Shown here piece by piece: positions 1 to 7,428 of a stretch of DNA of 64,000 bases. Positions within the stretch are counted from its first letter, which is position 1. Every line of letters starts with the position of its first letter. Location of the stretch: positions 288,570 through 352,569 of the forward strand of contig NZ_MCIF01000002.1 in assembly GCF_003268475.1 (NCBI RefSeq). Reading direction: 5' to 3'. Both the position numbers and the translations under genes were made by a program. Source of the stretch: Thermogemmatispora tikiterensis (GTDB lineage: Bacteria > Chloroflexota > Ktedonobacteria > Ktedonobacterales > Ktedonobacteraceae). The notes below the pieces were generated by a model that was not told the origin of the DNA, did not search any database, and was given only the letters and a program-made list of their open reading frames with translations.

Positions 1-1
1 C

Positions 2-265
2 ATCCAGATCGAGGCCGGGCCGGGCAAGCATGGCATCAGCCAGGCCTACTTTATGTATGTCTTCGAGCCGGGGGGCAATCGGGTGGAGCTGTTTGGGGAT
101 GCGGGCTACCTGATCTTTGACCCGGCCTGGAAGCCGATCACCTGGCATGAGAAGGATCTGGCCAAGGGGATCATCTGGTATGGCTCCCCGCTGCCCGCTG
201 AGTACTTCCTCTATGGCACTCCGTCGCCAGAAGTGGCAGCTGCCCTGAGCCAGGCCGCCAGCTAG
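2..265 (+). CDS. extradiol (catechol 2,3-) dioxygenase, C-terminal part
   Basis: Only the last 87 codons are in the window; the reading frame is open from base 2. The protein is the second VOC barrel of a type I extradiol dioxygenase, which cleaves catechols next to the diol (meta cleavage) with Fe(II). The visible text includes GPGKHGIS, a [13 protein letters not shown] strand carrying the Glu that is normally the third iron ligand (RVE), and a [11 protein letters not shown] tail. The same signatures recur in the second extradiol dioxygenase on the minus strand (GPGRHGIS, HRLEIF, YLIFDPDW), so the two are paralogues. It sits 128 nt upstream of tmoA and probably belongs to the same operon, cleaving the catechol made by the monooxygenase. 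The iron-binding histidines lie outside the window. Confidence 0.85.
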   Translation: MQIEAGPGKHGISQAYFMYVFEPGGNRVELFGDAGYLIFDPAWKPITWHEKDLAKGIIWYGSPLPAEYFLYGTPSPEVAAALSQAAS

Positions 266-393
266 AGCCTTATCTTGTTCGAATCCATAGCTCAGGGGGA
301 CCTATCCCTCTCCTCATCCCCCTGAGCTACCCCCAGACCTGGCACATTCGAGGCTGATCTTGCCCCATGAGGAGACCAAGGAGGTAAGGAACG

Positions 394-1896
394 ATGCCCA
401 AATTGAGTCGTCCAGACTACTATGACCTGACCAGAGATATGAACTGGCGTCTCACCTACGTCAGCGAGAAGGAGGCTTTTCCGCCAGAGCTGGCTGGGGA
501 CGACTACGGCATTCCGCCAGCTGAATGGTGGAAGTGGGATGAGCCATACAAGCTCACTTACCGCGAGTATATGCAGAACCAGGCAGAGAAGGACACGATG
601 TCCTACTCTGTCAAAAGCGCGATCGCTCGCTCGCATCTCTTTGACCAGGTAGATGCGGGCTGGAAGGCAGCCATCGCTGCTCACTATGGAGCCATTGCGA
701 TTCCCGAGTACCAGGCATCTTTCGGGGAAGCGCGCATGGCCCGCTTTGGCCGCGCAGCCGCCTGGAGAAACATGGCAACGTTTGGCACGCTGGACGAGAC
801 CCGCCACGGCCAGATCCAGCTCTTTTTCCCGCATGAGCTACTGGGGAAAAACCCCCAGTTTGACTGGGCACACAAGGCTTTCCACACCAACGAGTGGGGA
901 GCTATCGCCGCGCGTCATCTCTTCGACGATATGTTCACAGCCAATCACGCTCTCGGTACGGCGATCCAGCTCACCTTCACCTTCGAGACAGGGTTTACCA
1001 ATCTCCAATTTCTGGGCATGGCAGCCGACGCCATGCATGTCGGCGATGTGGAGTTCGGGGCCCTGATCTCCAGCATTCAGACCGATGAGGCTCGTCACGC
1101 GCAGCAAGGTGAGCCTACCCTCAAGATCCTGGTCAGGAACGGCAAGAAGGCCGAGGCCCAGCGCCTGGTCGACGTCATGTTCTGGCGCAGCTGGCGTATC
1201 TTCTGCCTGCTCACTGGCCTCTCCATGGATTACTACACGCCGTTGGAGCATCGCTCCATGTCCTTTAAGGAGTTCATGGAGGAGTGGATTATCAAGCAAT
1301 TCATGGACCAGTTCCGTGACCTGGGCATGGATACCCCCTGGTACTGGAATACTTTTATTGACGAGCTAGACTGGTACCATCATGGTCTCCACCTGGGAGT
1401 CTGGTTCTGGCGTCCGACGGTCTGGTGGAATCCTGATGCCGGTGTAGGGCCGGCTGAGCGCGACTGGCTGGAGGCCAAGTATCCTGGCTGGAACGACACC
1501 TGGGGCAAGCGGTGGGACGTGATTACCGAGAATGCCAGGAAGGGGGAAATCACCAAGACCCTGCCCCAGACCTTGCCGATCATCTGCAACCTCTGCCAGA
1601 TTCCTATTATTACCCCCGCTAATCCTGGAAGACAGCAGGAGCTGGATCCCTACGTCACTGAGTATGGCGGCAGACGCTATCTCTTCTGTTCCGAGCCGTG
1701 CAAATGGATCTTTGACCAGAACCCGGGCCGCTATGCCGGGCACAAGACGGTGGTAGATCGTTTTCTGGCAGGCGAGATTCAACCTCCCACCCTGGAAGGA
1801 GCGCTGGCCTACATGGGCGGGCCTCACCTCGTGGGAGGGCGAGACGCCGACGATTTCGCCTGGGCCCGCGATCCAGTGCTGGCAGGAACACGCTAG
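394..1896 (+). CDS. tmoA: toluene monooxygenase hydroxylase alpha subunit (TmoA family)
   Basis: Catalytic subunit of a soluble diiron aromatic monooxygenase, which inserts one O2 atom into toluene-like rings. At 500 residues it matches the length of Pseudomonas TmoA. The diiron ligands are all visible: E105 (PEYQ), E135 and H138 (LDETRH), E198 (FETGF), E232 and H235 (TDEARH). The active-site gate threonine is T202. The C-terminal third (GVWFWRPTVWWNP, YPGWNDTWGKRWDVITEN, VDRFLAGEIQPPTLEGALAYMG) also follows TmoA closely. A YHS-like segment with CNLC and FCSEPC lies at about residues 390-440; in T4MO the corresponding Cys residues are partly replaced. The start ATG follows GGAGGTAAGG. It is the first complete gene of the tmo operon. 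Confidence 0.96.
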   Translation: MPKLSRPDYYDLTRDMNWRLTYVSEKEAFPPELAGDDYGIPPAEWWKWDEPYKLTYREYMQNQAEKDTMSYSVKSAIARSHLFDQVDAGWKAAIAAHYGAIAIPEYQASFGEARMARFGRAAAWRNMATFGTLDETRHGQIQLFFPHELLGKNPQFDWAHKAFHTNEWGAIAARHLFDDMFTANHALGTAIQLTFTFETGFTNLQFLGMAADAMHVGDVEFGALISSIQTDEARHAQQGEPTLKILVRNGKKAEAQRLVDVMFWRSWRIFCLLTGLSMDYYTPLEHRSMSFKEFMEEWIIKQFMDQFRDLGMDTPWYWNTFIDELDWYHHGLHLGVWFWRPTVWWNPDAGVGPAERDWLEAKYPGWNDTWGKRWDVITENARKGEITKTLPQTLPIICNLCQIPIITPANPGRQQELDPYVTEYGGRRYLFCSEPCKWIFDQNPGRYAGHKTVVDRFLAGEIQPPTLEGALAYMGGPHLVGGRDADDFAWARDPVLAGTR

Positions 1897-2030
1897 TGTT
1901 CTCCTCCTGTCCTCCAAGGGGGAGGGTGGCATGGTATGGTCTCAGCCAGCCGCCCACCCTCTCCCCACCCCTTCATCAGATAGATCTACGTTCAGCTGGC
2001 TGGTAGTAGAGTAGAAAGGAGAGCGATACT

Positions 2031-2282
2031 GTGGCTCTGATTCCACTCACAGCAGCGTTTCGTGAAGATTTTGTGGTGCAGCTTGTGCCAGTTGAGGATA
2101 GCGATACCATCGCAACCGTGGCTCAGAAAGTGGCAGCGCACGCTGTAGGGCTGCGCGTGGCCCCACGCCAGTCCCCCATGCAGGTGATCTTTCAGGGCAA
2201 GGTCCTGGACCCGGAGAAGAAGGTGGCAGACGTCCCCCTCAGCCCAATGGATTTTGTGGAGGTACGCTATGCCGATGGATGA
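2031..2282 (+). CDS. tmoB: toluene monooxygenase hydroxylase gamma subunit (TmoB family)
   Basis: Small ubiquitin-like gamma subunit of the alpha2beta2gamma2 hydroxylase. The 83 residues begin with PLTAAFREDFVVQLVPVED and contain the internal RVAPRQSPMQV strand, matching the length and layout of TmoB (AAFEKDFLVQLV, RVAPREGVMRV). The start is GTG, preceded by AAAGGAGAG at a normal distance. A 134-nt gap separates it from tmoA. Its last codons overlap the start of the ferredoxin gene, which implies translational coupling. Confidence 0.93.
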   Translation: MALIPLTAAFREDFVVQLVPVEDSDTIATVAQKVAAHAVGLRVAPRQSPMQVIFQGKVLDPEKKVADVPLSPMDFVEVRYADG

Positions 2283-2649
2283 GGCGACGCTGACCTGGAT
2301 CGAGGTGGCAACCCTCGATGAGCTTTGGGAGGGAGAGATGCTAGAGGTAGAGGTAGATGGGCAGCCTGTTCTTCTGATGCATCTCTCTGGTGGCGAAATC
2401 GTAGCATTCCAGGGCGTCTGCCCCCATCAGGAATATCCGCTTGTCGAAGGGGAGCTGGATCTTGACACCGAGACGTTAACCTGCTCCGGTCACCATTGGC
2501 AGTTCCACGCTCGAAGTGGTTGCGGGATTAATCCCGAGGGATGTACCCTCTACCGCTACAGCGTCAGGTTGGACGGCTCAACGATTCTCATCGGCTATCC
2601 GACAGGCAGCGAGAGCAGGCAGCGTTACCATCGCTGCAGAGAGGAGTAA
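2269..2649 (+). CDS. tmoC: Rieske ferredoxin of toluene monooxygenase (TmoC family)
   Basis: [2Fe-2S] Rieske ferredoxin that passes electrons from a reductase to the diiron hydroxylase. The cluster ligands are C51 and H53 (CPHQ) and C72 and H75 (CSGHHW), followed by the GCGINPEGC segment typical of TmoC. Two in-frame ATGs (2269, 2275) follow the GGAGG inside the end of tmoB; 2269 has the better spacing (6 nt), and this choice makes a 14-nt overlap with tmoB. The protein has about 126 residues, slightly longer than T4moC because of a basic tail. No ferredoxin is encoded with the ring-hydroxylating dioxygenase elsewhere in the window, so this one might serve both enzymes (inference). Confidence 0.94.
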   Translation: MPMDEATLTWIEVATLDELWEGEMLEVEVDGQPVLLMHLSGGEIVAFQGVCPHQEYPLVEGELDLDTETLTCSGHHWQFHARSGCGINPEGCTLYRYSVRLDGSTILIGYPTGSESRQRYHRCREE

Positions 2650-2652
2650 AAA

Positions 2653-2955
2653 TTGGTGAGTCGCGAACACCTCGTAGGCCCAGTGCTCAACGACCGGGCT
2701 ATGTTCGAAACGGTCCTGGAAGCAGCAGAGATTGACAATCCTGGCGTAGCGCTCCAGACAGAGGACCGCGAGGGCTATTTTCGCATCGCTGCCCCTCAGC
2801 GACTCCGCCTGAGCCGAAAAAGCCTGGAGGAAGTACTGGGAAGACCGTTCAGACTGGCAGAGCTGGAGCCATACCTTTCTAGCTTTGGCGGGCGCATGCA
2901 AATAGTCGGAGAGGAAGAGTTGATTTTCTACCTTGAGCGAGGAGCTGAGCCATGA
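2653..2955 (+). CDS. tmoD: toluene monooxygenase coupling/effector protein (TmoD family)
   Basis: Cofactor-free effector protein that docks on the hydroxylase and tunes regioselectivity and coupling. Family signatures are VGPVLNDRAMFETVLEAAEIDNPG, the EDREGYFRIAAP strand and SLEEVLGRPF. A TTG at 2653 and a GTG at 2656 are both possible starts after GAGGAG; I kept the upstream one. The stop codon overlaps the ATG of tmoE (ATGA), so the two are translationally coupled. Confidence 0.93.
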   Translation: MVSREHLVGPVLNDRAMFETVLEAAEIDNPGVALQTEDREGYFRIAAPQRLRLSRKSLEEVLGRPFRLAELEPYLSSFGGRMQIVGEEELIFYLERGAEP

Positions 2956-3977
2956 CATCCTCATCGCCATCCACCAGACAGCAGAGACGTCAGAGGAGCT
3001 GGAGCCTCTACACCGAGCAGCGTAAGCCCAGCGAGTATGAAATCGTCACTCATCGTCTGAATTATCATTTTCGGCGCGCGCCAGCCCCGTTTGAGCTGGA
3101 CCCTGACATGCCCCTCAATCGCTGGTATCTTCGCTATCGAGAAGGCTCCCCGTTCCAGGTAGACGACTGGGAGGGCTTCAGAGACCCTGCGCGCCTGACT
3201 TATCGGGCCTACATCCAGCGACAGCGCGAGCGTGAACTGTACCTGGATAACCTTATCGATGAATTTGAGCGCAGAGATCACTTTGCTTTACTGAAGCCTG
3301 ATTGGGTGTGCTTTCTGGAACACCTGTATCTCCCCAGCCGTTTCGCTGGTCACGTGCTGCAGATGGTCTCTCTCTACGTCAGCCAGATGGCTCCTTCCTC
3401 CTATATTACAGTAGCCTTTCACTTCCAAGGGGCCGATGAGATGCGCCGTGTCCAGCGCTCGGCCTATGTCGCGAAAGCGCTCTCTCTGGCCCACTATCAG
3501 GAGCTCGCTGATAGCCAGAAAACCAGAGCAATTTGGGAAACGACCCCCGCCTGGCAGCCTGCACGCGAGCTACTCGAAAAGCTGCTGATCGCCTACGACT
3601 GGGGTGAGGCTTTCACCGCCCTGGCCCTGGTGACAAAGCCGGTCTATGATGCCTTCTTTAATGAGCAGCTTGGGACGCTGGCCCGTCTCAACGGCGATGA
3701 CCTGCTGGCCCTCATGGCTGATGATTTCGCGCTGGATCAGAAGCGTCACCAGGACACCGCGCGGGCCCTCGTACTCTACGCTCTTGAGCGGAAGCCAGAG
3801 CTGCGCACCACCCTCAATGGCTGGGTGGCAAAGTGGGCCCCTGCCGCTCACCGGGCCGTGGAAGGCCTCGCCACATTCTTCAGCTGGGCCCCGCACCCGC
3901 TGGAAAAGAAGGCAGTGGTACAGGCCGTTGGTCAGCGTCTCCAGGACTTCCTGAAGGAGTGTCAGCTCTCGCTGTAA
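2952..3977 (+). CDS. tmoE: toluene monooxygenase hydroxylase beta subunit (TmoE family)
   Basis: Beta subunit of the hydroxylase: a ferritin-like helical protein without the diiron ligands, which supports the alpha subunit. The 341 residues include WSLYTEQRKPSEYEIVTHRLNYHFRR near the N-terminus, LNRWYLRYREGSPFQV, and the DFALDQKRHQDTARAL helix, as in TmoE and the phenol-hydroxylase P1 family. It begins in a 4-nt overlap with tmoD. A long perfect inverted repeat follows 12 nt after the stop. Confidence 0.93.
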   Translation: MTSSSPSTRQQRRQRSWSLYTEQRKPSEYEIVTHRLNYHFRRAPAPFELDPDMPLNRWYLRYREGSPFQVDDWEGFRDPARLTYRAYIQRQRERELYLDNLIDEFERRDHFALLKPDWVCFLEHLYLPSRFAGHVLQMVSLYVSQMAPSSYITVAFHFQGADEMRRVQRSAYVAKALSLAHYQELADSQKTRAIWETTPAWQPARELLEKLLIAYDWGEAFTALALVTKPVYDAFFNEQLGTLARLNGDDLLALMADDFALDQKRHQDTARALVLYALERKPELRTTLNGWVAKWAPAAHRAVEGLATFFSWAPHPLEKKAVVQAVGQRLQDFLKECQLSL

Positions 3978-3989
3978 GCGCTGGGTCTT

Positions 3990-4044
3990 GGCAGTTCGCT
4001 CGCACTCTGCGCCAAAGGGGACCCGTGTATGCGAGCGAACTGCC
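3990..4044. repeat. perfect 15-bp inverted repeat downstream of tmoE
   Basis: The arm GGCAGTTCGCTCGCA (3990-4004) is exactly complementary to 4030-4044, with a 25-nt loop; one further T:A pair extends it. There is no U-tract. It lies between tmoE and the DUF5519 gene and would fold into a strong hairpin in the operon mRNA. It could be an mRNA stabiliser, a leaky terminator or an operator. Confidence 0.8.
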
Positions 4045-4079
4045 AGGTAACTCCCTCACAGGAGGACCAGAGCAGCCCG

Positions 4080-4616
4080 GTGGTGACGGACATGAAGAGC
4101 AGCTATGGCTATCTTCCCCCAAGCCTGCGTCGCCTCCCCGTCAGGCAGGGCGAAAGGCCATTGATTAATCCGCGCTATCCTTGCCTGCAGGATAATCATT
4201 GGGCCCCACCCAGGATACGGGAGCAGTTCTTGCGATGGCTGGCAAAGCTGGAAGGGGTCTCGTTAGAGTCATCGGACTTACCGCCAGCTGCCCAGGCCCT
4301 CGTACTGGCAGAACATCTGGCCAAAGGAAAGCCAGAGGCATTTATCCGCGGGAAAACATTCGCCATTGTTCGTGCGGATGGCAGTGTCCATCTTCTGCTG
4401 GAACCAGCGTGGGGCCAAAAAGTGCTGGACAAGGGCTGGGGAAGTGTTCACCCCCTGGCCCGGTATATGGCTGGAGCTATTCCGCCTCAGAGCCTGATCC
4501 TTTACGCTCCCCGTGATCAGCGCGATCTGGCAGTCCTGAGACGGATCATTCTGGCAGCGTACAGCTTCGCCTGCGGGCGCATTGGAACGCAGATCTTGCC
4601 AGATACGGCCTGGTAG
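4080..4616 (+). CDS. DUF5519 (luciferase-domain) family protein
   Basis: The C-terminal 90 residues carry the DUF5519 signature: an RADGSVHLLLEPAWG strand, GWGSVHPLARY, then LILYAPRDQRDLAVLRRII. The family is found beside many unrelated oxidoreductases and has no settled biochemical role. An in-frame ATG at 4029 exists but falls inside the inverted repeat arm. GTG at 4080 or 4083 after AGGAGG (4060-4065), or ATG at 4092, is therefore more likely; the exact start is uncertain. It lies in the tmo operon between tmoE and the alcohol dehydrogenase, so a role with aromatic or aldehyde intermediates is possible but unproven. Confidence 0.75.
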   Translation: MVTDMKSSYGYLPPSLRRLPVRQGERPLINPRYPCLQDNHWAPPRIREQFLRWLAKLEGVSLESSDLPPAAQALVLAEHLAKGKPEAFIRGKTFAIVRADGSVHLLLEPAWGQKVLDKGWGSVHPLARYMAGAIPPQSLILYAPRDQRDLAVLRRIILAAYSFACGRIGTQILPDTAW

Positions 4617-4654
4617 CCCTGGGCAACGCTACGAGTGACAAGGAGGGTTTGACA

Positions 4655-5728
4655 ATGTCAGCGACTATGAAGGCTGCTGTCTATTATGGTCCACAGGATG
4701 TTCGGATAGACGAGGTCCCTCGACCGGCCCTCACCGATCCTCACGCTATGGTGGTCCGTGTGCGCGCCACTTCCATATGCGGCTCTGACCTCCATATCTG
4801 GCGAGGAACACTTGACGGCATTATGAAGCGGGGCAGTTCCCGGCTCGGCCATGAACTCTCGGGAGAGGTCGTCGAGGTAGGCTCGGCTGTGGGGGCCTTC
4901 AAGCCGGGAGATCGGGTGACTATGGCTTACTCCGCTTCCTGTGGAGAGTGCTACATGTGTCGCGTAGGACAGACAGCGCACTGCCTGACAACGCAGAAAG
5001 CGGTCTATGGTTTCGGCACGGCCTTCGGCGATCTCAACGGCTGCCAGGCTGAATATCTACTGATTCCTTTTGCAGATGCCCACGCGATGAAGGTAGCCCC
5101 CGGGCTTTCCGACGAGCAGGCACTGACGCTCTCATGCAATCTCCCCTCGGCAGTCATAGCCAATCGGTTAGCGGATCTCCAACCCGGCGAAAGCCTGGCG
5201 GTGGTGGGCCTGGGTCCAACGGGCCTGATGAGCCTTGAGCTGGCTTTAAAACGTGGCCCCGGACTCGTCTTTGCCTTTGATCCTGTGCCCTACCGACGGG
5301 CCTACGCGCAGAAAACATATGGCGTCACTTCCCTGTCGCCCGACGAGCAAGGACTCCAACAGGTCAAGGAGGCCACCGACGGGAGAGGAGTAGACAAGGT
5401 GATTGAGGTGGTCGGCACGCCAGCAAGCCTGCAGCTCTCACTCGACCTGGCCCGCCCCGGCGGAACGATCGCCGCTATCGGCGTTTTCCCAGACAACCAG
5501 TTCAATTTGAATCTCGCCGATGTGTTCTTACGAGACCTCTCGCTCCACATGAATGGCTTTGCTAACGTGCAACCCTTTATGTGGGAAGCTCAGCGATTAA
5601 TCCTGACAGGAGTAATTGACCCCTCCAGACTGTTCTCTCATCGCTTCCGGCTGGATGAGGTCAGCGACGCTTTTAGAATTTTCAACAATAAAGAGCAGGA
5701 AGTACTTAAAGTACTCATCGCTCCTTGA
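4655..5728 (+). CDS. zinc-dependent medium-chain alcohol dehydrogenase
   Basis: Medium-chain NAD(P)-dependent dehydrogenase of 357 residues. Catalytic zinc ligands are C42 (SICGSD), H66 and E67 (LGHE). The structural zinc site is C96, C99, C102 and C110 in the CGECYMCRVG loop. The nucleotide-binding glycine motif is VVGLGPTG. The ATG at 4655 sits 7 nt after AAGGAGG, which is better than the TTG two codons upstream. Its position in a toluene-monooxygenase operon suggests oxidation of an aromatic or ring-cleavage-derived alcohol or aldehyde, for example from a methyl side chain; the substrate cannot be read from sequence. Confidence 0.88.
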   Translation: MSATMKAAVYYGPQDVRIDEVPRPALTDPHAMVVRVRATSICGSDLHIWRGTLDGIMKRGSSRLGHELSGEVVEVGSAVGAFKPGDRVTMAYSASCGECYMCRVGQTAHCLTTQKAVYGFGTAFGDLNGCQAEYLLIPFADAHAMKVAPGLSDEQALTLSCNLPSAVIANRLADLQPGESLAVVGLGPTGLMSLELALKRGPGLVFAFDPVPYRRAYAQKTYGVTSLSPDEQGLQQVKEATDGRGVDKVIEVVGTPASLQLSLDLARPGGTIAAIGVFPDNQFNLNLADVFLRDLSLHMNGFANVQPFMWEAQRLILTGVIDPSRLFSHRFRLDEVSDAFRIFNNKEQEVLKVLIAP

Positions 5729-5755
5729 GAGAGAGGAAGGGAGGGAGGAGAGACC

Positions 5756-5983
5756 ATGCCAATGCTTGAAGTGCTCTATGCGGGCCAAAAAGCTCTTTCG
5801 GCTGAGCAGAGGCGAGCCTTCGCAGATGCAGCCGAGACGATCTTTCAGCAGGTCCTGGGAACTCCTCGCGGTCGCCTGCGCCTCTTTTTCTTTGACCTCT
5901 CAGCAGAAGGTCTAAAGGAGGGTGCTTCAAGAGATGGACCTGTCCCCCGCAGTGAGCGCGCCCTGGGCTTATCTGACGGATAG
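5756..5983 (+). CDS. 4-oxalocrotonate tautomerase-like protein
   Basis: A 75-residue protein beginning Met-Pro, so removal of the initiator Met would expose the catalytic Pro1 of the tautomerase superfamily. The first 45 residues follow the 4-OT fold (a beta strand MLEVLYAG, the helix SAEQRRAFADAAETIFQQVLG, and a second strand RLRLFFFDLS). In the meta-cleavage pathway such enzymes isomerise 2-hydroxymuconate to the 2-oxo form. The tail overlaps the start of queG and is probably unstructured. It is 27 nt downstream of the dehydrogenase gene, within the operon. Confidence 0.75.
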   Translation: MPMLEVLYAGQKALSAEQRRAFADAAETIFQQVLGTPRGRLRLFFFDLSAEGLKEGASRDGPVPRSERALGLSDG

Positions 5984-7106
5984 GCGCGCTCTTGAGTTGC
6001 AGATGGCAGCAGAGGCCCGTGGCTTTCTCGTGGCCTGGGCTCCGATCGAGCTGCCGGGAGAGTGGAAGCAGAGCTACCAGCAGTGGGTGGCTGAAGGGCG
6101 CCACGCGGGCCTTGGGCAGCTTGCCCGGGCGCTGGAGGTGCGTCTAGACCCGCGTCTCCGCTTCGCCTGGGCCAGCAGCGTGATGATCCTGGCCGCCCCT
6201 CATACCTACCCCGATCCCGGCCCCCCCTCGGGGGGAGTACGGATCGGGCAGGTGGCACGCAAGTTCTGGGTGCGCGAGCCAGATCCTTTTCTGCTCAAGC
6301 GCCTGCTAGAGCCTCACATTGCAGCCCTGAAGGAAGTAGCCAGCCGGTTAGGGGTGCGTGTTCGCGACTATGTCGAGCAAGGACCTTTGCCCTTGAACCT
6401 CTATGCTGTTCTCTCTGGCCGCTTCTGGAGGGGATATAATGCGATGCCCAATAGTACAGACTTTGGGACGCGCGTGACGCTCACCTGCCTGCTTACCGAC
6501 ATTGCTCTGGATCGCTTCCCTCCTCCCTCGCACCCCGACCGGTGCGGAGAGTGCCGCAGGTGCCTCAGTTCGTGCCCGACTGGGGCTCTCCTGGGAGACC
6601 GGCGCGTTGACTTGCGGCTCTGTATCTCCTACTGGACAACAAGCTACCAGGGGGTCATCCCGCTGGCATTCCGGCCTGCTATCGGCAACTGGCTGCTTGG
6701 CTGCGACGTCTGTCAGGACGTTTGCCCGTGGAATTGGAAGACCGAGCGGCTCCCCCAATGGTGGAAGGGATTCAGCGTGGACCCAGAGCTGGCTCACCCA
6801 GACCTTTGTGATGCCCTGCTCCTTTCGACACGGGACTTTGCCCTCAAGTACAGGCAGAGCGCGTTTGAGCGCCTCGGGCGCGTGCAAATTGCCCGTAATG
6901 CTTTGATCGTCCTGGCCAACACTGGGGAGCAGGTCTATGCACCGCTGGTCAAACAGGCAGCAGCTGATCCGGCCCCTGTGATCCGTGCTACTGCATCCTG
7001 GGCCCTGCTCCGCCTCGGACAGAGAGGCGAGGCAGAAAAGTTGCTGCGTGATCCCTCGGACCTGGTCAGAGCAGAGACAAGAGAGGCACTGGAGCACTTT
7101 CAATAG
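5934..7106 (+). CDS. queG: epoxyqueuosine reductase QueG
   Basis: Cobalamin and [4Fe-4S] dependent enzyme that reduces epoxyqueuosine to queuosine in tRNA. The two ferredoxin-type cluster motifs are CGECRRCLSSCPTGAL and CDVCQDVCPWN, and a C-terminal HEAT-like stretch (VRAETREAL) completes the usual family layout at about 390 residues. The ATG at 5934 follows AAAGGAGG by 11-12 nt; a GTG at 5922 overlaps the ribosome site itself. The gene begins inside the tautomerase gene, so this tRNA-modification gene appears to be cotranscribed with aromatic catabolism. A perfect 14-bp hairpin lies just after it. Confidence 0.9.
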   Translation: MDLSPAVSAPWAYLTDRRALELQMAAEARGFLVAWAPIELPGEWKQSYQQWVAEGRHAGLGQLARALEVRLDPRLRFAWASSVMILAAPHTYPDPGPPSGGVRIGQVARKFWVREPDPFLLKRLLEPHIAALKEVASRLGVRVRDYVEQGPLPLNLYAVLSGRFWRGYNAMPNSTDFGTRVTLTCLLTDIALDRFPPPSHPDRCGECRRCLSSCPTGALLGDRRVDLRLCISYWTTSYQGVIPLAFRPAIGNWLLGCDVCQDVCPWNWKTERLPQWWKGFSVDPELAHPDLCDALLLSTRDFALKYRQSAFERLGRVQIARNALIVLANTGEQVYAPLVKQAAADPAPVIRATASWALLRLGQRGEAEKLLRDPSDLVRAETREALEHFQ

Positions 7107-7133
7107 TGAAAACCGACAGCCCTTATTGATCTC

Positions 7134-7171
7134 GTTGCAAGAGCTGCAGGATCATGCGCAGCTCTTGCAAC
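7134..7171 (+). terminator. perfect 14-bp hairpin after queG, no U-tract
   Basis: GTTGCAAGAGCTGC pairs fully with 7158-7171 across a 10-nt loop, 27 nt after the queG stop. There is no run of T after it. It is the probable end of the tmo transcript. Confidence 0.6.
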
Positions 7172-7428
7172 CCTGGAGAGAACCAGGAGAACCACACACG
7201 TCTGGTTCTGCTTGCCCTACGTACTTGTTCGTTCGTTCGCTAGCTCAAGCATCAGACAAGGAGCCCTCCAAGGAGCCTCTGCCACGAGACAGGCTCGATT
7301 GAGGGAAGGGCTTTGCCGCCAGCCTGTCCATCTGTCTGGGGAGACGAGGAAAGCAGAAAGGCGCTTTCTCTGAAAGACAAGTATGTGATAACCCCTTTGG
7401 AACAGAAGTTGGAAGGAGGCAATCGTCA

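Noticed and set aside
292-834. Minus-strand 180-codon frame opposite tmoA
   Set aside because: It is the complement of the tmoA coding frame, which has full family similarity; the minus-strand translation resembles nothing.
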